This document shows, in pieces, positions 56,989 through 64,000 of a DNA stretch of 64,000 bases. A program made the translations under genes and the position numbers. This DNA comes from Parietaria judaica (Eukaryota > Streptophyta > Magnoliopsida > Rosales > Urticaceae), in NCBI GenBank assembly GCA_954871525.1, contig OX940868.1:25229056-25293055 (forward strand), in the 5' to 3' direction. The notes beneath the pieces are model-generated. The model had not been told where the DNA came from. It worked only from the letters and a program-made list of their open reading frames with translations, and ran no database searches. Each line of letters begins with the position of its first letter. The stretch's first letter is position 1.

Positions 56989-59900
56989 ATGATGAAGTTT
57001 TTCAGGGGCAGAGAGAGCTCGCCGGATTCGGTCTCGCCGTCGTCTCCGGCGGATGCGACGGCGGCGTCATCTCCGGTGACCGGTCCCGCGAGGCCCCTTC
57101 GGCTGGTGTACTGCGACGAGAAGGGGAAGTTTCGGATGGATCCGGAGGCGGTCGCGACGCTCCAGCTCGTGAAGGGGCCGATCGGGGTGGTCTCTGTCTG
57201 CGGGCGCGCGCGCCAGGGGAAGAGCTTCATCCTCAATCAGGTGAGTCCCTCTCTCTCTGCCTCTCTCTTCGCAAGTGTTAATTCGTTGTCTTCCGCTCTC
57301 GGCGAGGACTGGTTCGGGCTGTTTGGTCCGCGAGCTGCTCGTTTCTTGCGGGGTTTAGGGTTTGCGATTTGGGAATTTTCACGAAATGCTGAGATTTGAG
57401 TAGAGATTCTTCGTTACGGTTAATCTTGTTTGGTGTAGCTTCTGGGGAGAAGTAGTGGGTTTCAAGTAGCGTCGACTCATCGGCCATGTACGAAGGGGCT
57501 TTGGCTATGGAGTGCACCATTGAAGAGAACTGCTCTTGATGGAACAGAGTACAACCTCTTGCTGCTAGATAGTGAAGGCATAGATGCTTATGATCAAACA
57601 GTTAGCTTCCAAACCCTTGCTTTATTGCATCATTGTATATATAATTGCGCAAACACTCTGCAATTCCTGTTTTCATTTTATGTTTAGTTGCGCAACGCTC
57701 CCAATTCTCTCGTTAAACTGTTGTCGACTCCTTTTCGTTTGTTTTGCAGGGAACGTACAGCACTCAGATATTTTCTTTAGCTGTGCTCTTATCTAGCATG
57801 TTTATCTACAATCAGGTAAGTGAAAAACCGTGCCGATGCTTCGTGTTCGTACTTGCTTTTAAGAATTGTAGAAAGCTGGGTCCTTCGTGTTTATTGCCCA
57901 TAAAATTGGAAGTCAGTTTATTAACATTGTTGCTTGCTGAGGGTGGTTATTAGTGTCATTCATAGAGTTGGTGTTGGGGATGTGCACTTAGGGTTATGGG
58001 CCTTCGATTTGGAGGGGGAAGCAGTGGAGAAAGAGCATTTCCACTTGCACTTAGTTTTATATATTGCGCGAGAAATTTATAATTGTTTAGCTCATGCTTC
58101 AAATTTTATGTAGATGGGTGGAATAGATGAAGCTGCACTGGATCGCCTCTCTCTTGTCACACAAATGACTAAACATATTCGTGTTAGAGCCTCTGGAGGA
58201 AGAAGTTCGGCTTCTGAATTGGGCCAATTTGCCCCAATATTTGTGTGGCTTCTGAGGGTACCTCTCTCTCTATATATATATAATAGATGTATACATACAT
58301 GAATGGACACATGCACATCGTACTCTGCTCACAGCAATATCCTAATGACTTATAGAGATTGTTACTAATTATTATTCCCTTATGTCGAGAATGTGTGTTA
58401 TTCCCACTTTGATTGAGATTCAATGTTTTTATAAATCTATGCCCAACTCCTCCTATTATCCATTCTTAAGGAGTGAGCTCTACCATTGGGATTATGGTCA
58501 TTGGTTACTAGCTTAGTAATATGGGTTAGTATAAGAATGCACTTAATGTGCCACTAAAGTGGATTAATGTTGCAGGACTTTTATTTGAATTTAGAAGATG
58601 AGGCCGAAGCAAAGATAACACCCCGTGATTACCTAGAGCTTGCTTTAAAGCCAGTTGAAGGTAGTGGTAAAGACATCGGTGCAAAGAATGAGGTAATAGC
58701 TTCAATTCAATAATCGTTCTTACTATTCATTGTCAGGTTGAGCTTTCAATTAAGAAGATAGATCTTAGTTATCATTTTCTGGTATATTTGAAAATACTAT
58801 TTGCATTTCTCAAGGAGGTCCTAAATTTAAATGTTATTGTTAATAGATTCGCGAGTCCATCAAAGCTCTATTTCCAGATAGAGAGTGCTTCACCCTTGTG
58901 CGGCCCTTGAACAATGAGCCTGATCTCCAAAGACTTGATCAGATTTCAGTAAGTACTTAGTGTTTGCTTTTCAATATCATTTCGTGTGTTTATGTTTCTT
59001 GCTTTTTCATGTTGATTTTTGTGTGCAGTTGGCAAAACTAAGGCCTGAATTCAGAGCTGGGCTTGATGCAGTGACAAAGTTTGTTTTCGAGAGAACAAGA
59101 CCTAAACAAGTTGGGGCAACCATAATGACTGGTCCAATGCTTGTCGGTATCACAGAGTCATATCTTGATGCTCTTAATAAGGGTGCAGTGCCTACGATAA
59201 GCTCTTCATGGCAGGTTTGTGTCATTTTACTTATGATAATTTGCTATTAATTTTATTTAATAAGTTAATTTAGTTTATAGAATATCAAGTTAGAACCATA
59301 ACATATTGAAAAAACCCAATCTAAATAGAGTGTTGAAGAGGCTGAGTGTCGGAAAGCGTATGATTCTGCAACTGAGGTTTATATGTCGGCCTTTGACCGT
59401 TCAAGGACTCCAGAAGAAGTAAGTCATCTTATTCCTAGTTACTGGTGCTTGTTTTTATTTATTTATTTTTCGCTAATCTACTAAAAATTGTTACAGGCTG
59501 CCTTAAGGGAAGCGCATGAAGAAGCCGTTCAAAAGGCAGTGGCTGCATTTAATGCTGCTGCTGTGGGAGTAGGTTCAGCAAGAAAGAAATACGAGGGCAC
59601 TTTGCAAAAATTCTTCAAAAAGGCTTTTGAGGTATGAATAAAATTTAATTTTTCGTCAAAATGTTAGTCACTTAAATATGCTCATTATTAGTTCACAGCT
59701 GATCTAGTGCTTATCTATTCATTCCTCTCACGATGCAGGATTATAAAAGGAGCGCGTATATGGAGGCAGAGCTGAGATGCTCAAATGCTGTACAAGGAAT
59801 GGAAAGAAAGCTTAGAACAGCATGTCATGCCCCTAATGCTAATATTGACAGTGTTGTGAAGGTTTGCCTCTATTGGCGTGCTATTTTTTTTTTCTCTTAT

Positions 59901-62665
59901 TCTTATTCTTGTTTTCTTTTTCATTTTCTTCTTGAAAGTTTAGTGATTCATGACATGACGTGAGTAATGTAGAATAATTTGTTCGTGATGGACTGGCACG
60001 ATAAGCTTTTTGCTCATTGGAAAATGCTTTTATATGGATTCTGTAAATATAAATACAAAGTGTACATAGTTTTGAGGTATTTAGATTGGGAGTGCATGTG
60101 GTTACAGACCATCTGATTTTTGCTATGTTCTGTAGGTCATGGACAGTCTCGTGTCGGAATATGAAGCATCATGTCATGGTCCCGGAAAATGGCAGAAATT
60201 GTCAATGTTCTTACAGAAGAGGTATGCATTCTGATTAAAGAGGTTATATGAGTATTCATTCTGATTTGAGTGGGTATTTTTCACATTTGTATTAGAAGAG
60301 CGTTTATATTAAATCAGTTCGATCAGAGAAAATTGCCGCAACTAATACTCATGATTTTCTCAAATTTTCAGTTTGGAAGGTCCCTTTCTTGATCTCAACA
60401 AGAGACTAATCGATCAAGTTGGGTCGGAGAAGAACACTCTTCTCTTGAAATGCCGGTCAATTGAAGACAAGCTGGGGCTTCTAAACAGGCAGCTTGAAGC
60501 TTGTGAGAAGTCAAAGTCCGAGTATCTGAAGCGCTACGAAGACGCCATAGGAGACAAGAAGAAGCTGGCGGATGAATATATGAGCCGAATAACAAACTTA
60601 CAGAGCAATTCAAGCTCACTAGGAGAGAGGTGTTCGAGCTTGTTGAAGTCGCTAGACTCTGCCAAACAGGAATCTTCAGAGTGGAAGAGAAAATATGAGC
60701 AGGTTTTGTCGAAGCAGAAAGCCGAGGAAGATCAGACGAGCTCTGAGATTGCAGTTCTCAAGTCCCGAAGCAGTGCAGCGGAGGCAAGGCTGGCTGCTGC
60801 AAGGGAACAGGCCCAGTCGGCCCAAGAGGAAGCCGAGGAGTGGAAACGGAAGTATGACATTGCGTTTCGAGAAGCCAAAGCTGCGCTCGAGAAGGCTGCT
60901 GTCATTCACGAACGGACGAGTAAGGAATCACAGCAGCGAGAAGACGCTATCAGGGAAGAGTTCGCAAGCAGTTTGGCCGGCAAGGTTTATTACTCGTCGT
61001 TTATAGTATTTGAACTTGAAAATATTTCATGTGAAAATCGATTTAATAGTTGTTTGGTTTCCCATTATTTATTGGTACGCAGGAAGAAGAGATGAAGGAG
61101 AAAGCAGCGAAACTAGAGTATGCAGAGCAATGTATGACAACTCTAAAATTGGAACTAAAGGTAAGTCGTAATCATTTTCTGAAATTGGATTGTGATTGGA
61201 CCCTGAATAAAAATCCTAGAGAAACAAGAACACTTTGTTAATTAACGAAACCCAGGTCTCTGATTTGAGAGTTAAGAGTAAGGCCGGGATAACTCTCCCA
61301 ATTATGTTTAATAGGATACTCCAATCACTAAACTTGACGGCGAAACCTAGATAGATTATGCACCTATTTATAGGATGAGAACCTTAATCCCGTATTTATT
61401 GTTAAATAAACAAATGCCCCTCATAACATAAGACGATAAAAAAATATTTTATAATTTTCGGGTCTAACAGAATGCTGTGGGATAATATATACACAAAGTT
61501 AGGCATTTAGGAAATACAGCTAGTTTATTGTGTGAAACAAAGTTTTATTTCTGAATTGTCCCTTCATAATTGCCAAGCGACAACTCATTATAAAATGCAT
61601 AATTTCTTTTGAAATTCGAAGGTAACATAATCTCGACAAACATGTTTTTAAATCGCAACTTGATATCTTTTTTATAAACTTTTGCAGGCTGCCAAATCAA
61701 AGGCAGACAGTTACGATGCCGAATTAGCATCACTGAAGCTGGAAATCAGACAGTTGAGTGAAAAACTAGAAACCGCAAACGGCAGGGCCCATTCATTTGA
61801 AAAGGAGAAAAAGATTCTCGAGCAAGAAAAGATCCACCTAGAGCAGAAGTACTCTTCCGACAGGTCAAGATACGAGGAAATTCAAAACCGGTGCAGAACT
61901 GCTGAGAGAGAAGCAGCCAAAGCAACAGACATAGCCGACAAGGCACGAGCCCAGTACGAAGACGCTCAGAGAGAAAAAAGCGAGATGCAGAGGCTGGCCA
62001 TGGAGAGATTAGCCATAATGGAAAGAGGAGAGAGGCACATCGAGAGTCTAAAACGAGAGAATGCTGATTTAACCAAGGAGCTTGAAACAGTCCGCGTCTC
62101 TGAGATTGAAGCCCACTCGAGAATCTCCCTCCTCGAGGCACGTGTCGAAGAACGAGAGAAGGAAATCGAGTCACTCCTTAACTCGAACAATGCTCAGAGG
62201 GTGAACACAGTCCAAGTGCTGGAGAATCTCCTCCACACCGAGCGGGCAGCGCACACAGACGCCAACAACCGGGCAGAGGCGTTATCGCTTCAGCTGCAAA
62301 CGGCACAGGCTCAGCTCGACTCTCTCCAGCAGCAGCTGACCGCTGCCCGTCTGAGTGAAACAGCGTTGGATAGCAAGCTCAAGACCGCTTCGCACGGGAA
62401 ACGCTCGAGGGCCGAAGACTTTGACATGGGCTACGATGACATGGACATGAGCGATAGAGCTGCACGCGGAAGCAAGCGGACCAGAAGCTCGCAGCCTGAA
62501 GATGGGCACGAGGAAACAAGCGAAGAGGAGTACACGAAGTTCACGGTGCAGAAGCTGAAGCAAGAGCTGACAAAGCATAACTTCGGAGCCGAGCTGCTTC
62601 AACTGAGGAACCCTAACAAGAAGGAGATCCTCGCTCTCTACGAGAAACGCGTCCTTCAGAAATAG
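56989..62665 (+). CDS. GBPL3: Guanylate-binding-like large GTPase, GBPL3 type (14 exons)
   Basis: Dynamin-superfamily GTPase; the Arabidopsis GBPL3 works in the nucleus in defence-linked condensates and at the nuclear periphery. Exons: 56989-57240, 57439-57600, 57750-57815, 58114-58257, 58576-58692, 58847-58948, 59029-59214, 59329-59418, 59497-59631, 59739-59861, 60136-60221, 60372-60984, 61083-61160, 61688-62665; 3132 nt, 1043 aa, near the family length. P-loop GRARQGKS at 72-79, switch I Thr in STHRPCTKGLW, G3 LLLDSEG with D128. The animal GBP G4 TLRD appears as LVRPLNN, as recalled for plant members. A helical GBP C-terminal domain follows, then long coiled coils (about 490-960), an acidic basic-patch region (KRTRSSQPEDGHEE) and a C-terminal FTVQKLKQELTKHNFGAELL motif. 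Start: two adjacent ATGs; the first is used. Exon 13 to 14 intron carries a repeat insertion. Confidence 0.93.
61243..61471 (-). mobile_element. Possible solo-LTR-like insertion in a GBPL3 intron
   Basis: On the minus strand the segment runs TGTTAGACCC...TTAATTAACA-like and contains CCTATAAATAGG followed by a GC-richer leader-like stretch, as in a short LTR. No target duplication was found, so this stays tentative. Confidence 0.3.
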
Positions 62666-63058
62666 CTATATTGACTTCGAACGTGTGGATTCTTCGTTTT
62701 TTGGCAGTTCGATTTTTTTCTATTTATTTAGTCGAGCTTTTCGGGAAATACTTGTTTTTAGTTTGTATCTTGGTTGACAGGCTTTTGGTTTTTGTTTGTA
62801 AAGCTTCCGTTTCTAAGTATTTGTATGAAATTGAGATTAGTCAGTTGGTTCTCTTTTCTGTTTACAACGTGAGTATGGCAAATAATTTTCACAACTTGCG
62901 TGCTTTCTTCTTGAAAAATTTCAGGTCATCCATTCTAGGCAACTACAGATCATTTGATTATCTCGAATTCTGTGCCAATATAATGATGTAATTGTATTAC
63001 TTCTTTTACGATTTTAAAATTTTATTTATTAGTTTAGTTGGTCATCGGCATTTCATTA
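62666..63058 (+). other. GBPL3 3' UTR and flank
   Basis: T-rich sequence typical of a plant 3' UTR; the cleavage site is not defined. Confidence 0.4.
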
Positions 63059-63064
63059 TCTCAG

Positions 63065-63347
63065 TTAGAGCTGAAACTTGCGGCGGGGAGGAGGGCGTCG
63101 CGACGCGACGCCTCGCGACGGGAAGGAGGACTTCGCGATCGTCGCGACGGGAAGGCTGGAGATCGCGATGGGTCGCGATGGCGACGTCGCTCTCTCCCCC
63201 TCTCTCTCTCAGTCTGTGTCTCTCTCTCGCTCGCTCAACGTCGCGACGATCGCGACTCTCGGAACCACAACCCGTCGCGACGCCAGGGTTTGCGATTTCT
63301 GGCGACTTCGTCGCGATCCGTCGCAAGGTCGGCAGTTTCAGCTCTAA
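63065..63347. mobile_element. MITE rich in TCGCGACG motifs, copy B
   Basis: A 283-bp element with perfect 14-bp inverted ends TTAGAGCTGAAACT/AGTTTCAGCTCTAA and a flanking direct repeat TCTCAG (63059-63064 and 63348-63353). The interior repeats the plan of copy A: TCGCGACG-rich arms around a CT-rich core (63190-63235). Overlapping frames in all directions come from the repeat; no protein is supported. Confidence 0.85.
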
Positions 63348-63353
63348 TCTCAG

Positions 63354-64000
63354 TACAAATGGCTCTACATGCACTGATAAAGTATGTGTACAAATAGTTT
63401 TTTTTTTAGTAGAAAACGTGGTCTTTTTGATAAGGATTGAGTACAAGTGGTCGTTTTTGTGAAAAGTATATATACATTTTTAAATAACTCTTAAAAATAA
63501 TTTCGTGATTATAATATATTTTACATACAAACAATATTTTTTTTATAATTAGTTTTCTTTGTTTTAAAAATAAATATCTTATCAACTTAAACCCTTCGAA
63601 TATCTTACATATCACCATTTTAGCCACAAGTTTTTTTTTTAATCATTTAATTATGAAAAATTAATATAATATTTTCAATTTAGTATCTTAAATATTGATG
63701 ACATGTTGATATATATTTTGAAAATTAATTATAAAAAAATTATTTACGTTTTAAAATTACAAAATTATCCTAAAAAATGATCTTAAATACATTTGTACAC
63801 TATTTTAAGTATCTATTTTAACAGTTAAAAGACCTGACGAAATAATAATAATAGAATCAGCACTTACTTCAGAGGAACCACTTGTAGAATATCCCTTATT
63901 AGAGGGACCGTTTGTAACAACAGTAACTCAGTTATCTTCTAAAAACTGGTAAGACACAAATAAGACTCTTTAATTATTTAAATAATTTGTGGCCAACATC
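63354..64000. other. AT-rich intergenic DNA, no gene seen
   Basis: Homopolymer-rich; nothing recognised. Confidence 0.5.

Overview
The window is nuclear DNA of a dicot-type flowering plant. The genes have many short exons separated by AT-rich GT..AG introns, and the intergenic DNA is AT-rich and packed with plant transposable elements (hAT and pogo MITEs, tRNA-derived SINEs, Ty3/gypsy elements of the Tat lineage). The species cannot be named from the sequence alone.

Four host genes can be modelled to base level. (1) An ETTIN/ARF3-type auxin response factor, plus strand, 5730-9172, 12 exons, 647 aa, without a PB1 domain and with two TAS3 tasiR-ARF target sites in exon 11. (2) A seven-transmembrane MLO protein, plus strand, 17643-22660, 14 exons, 501 aa. 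(3) An intronless CC-type glutaredoxin of the GRXC9/ROXY type, plus strand, 34800-35192, 130 aa, with three TGACG (as-1/TGA) boxes just upstream of its TATA box. (4) A GBPL3-type guanylate-binding large GTPase, plus strand, 56989-62665, 14 exons, 1043 aa. ARF3 acts in auxin-dependent organ patterning. MLO, the GRXC9 type and GBPL3 have relatives linked to plant-microbe responses, but nothing here shows that they form a functional cluster.

Much of the rest is mobile DNA. A 4.15-kb non-autonomous LTR element (26796-30950, TSD ATAAT) has LTRs that differ by one base of length. It carries no gag-pol but has two kinds of tandem array (91-bp and 42-bp units). A 13.5-kb Tat-lineage Ty3/gypsy element (38967-52441, minus strand, TSD TGACC) has gag and most of pol but has lost protease and the N-terminal half of RT. 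Between pol and its 3' LTR it carries a 162-bp tandem array, a second copy of the polypurine tract, and an antisense, intron-containing gene that is still fully open (964 aa by my splice model) and has its own TATA box. Smaller elements include a pair of MITEs full of TCGCGACG motifs near the two ends of the window, an Emigrant/Lemi-like pogo element, hAT MITEs, a near-perfect fold-back made of SINE heads, and several SINE copies.

The most interesting points are the antisense retroelement gene, which is intact while the sense pol is broken, the duplicated PPT, the array-bearing young LTR element, the SINE fold-back, and the TGA-type promoter of a glutaredoxin whose family partners TGA factors.
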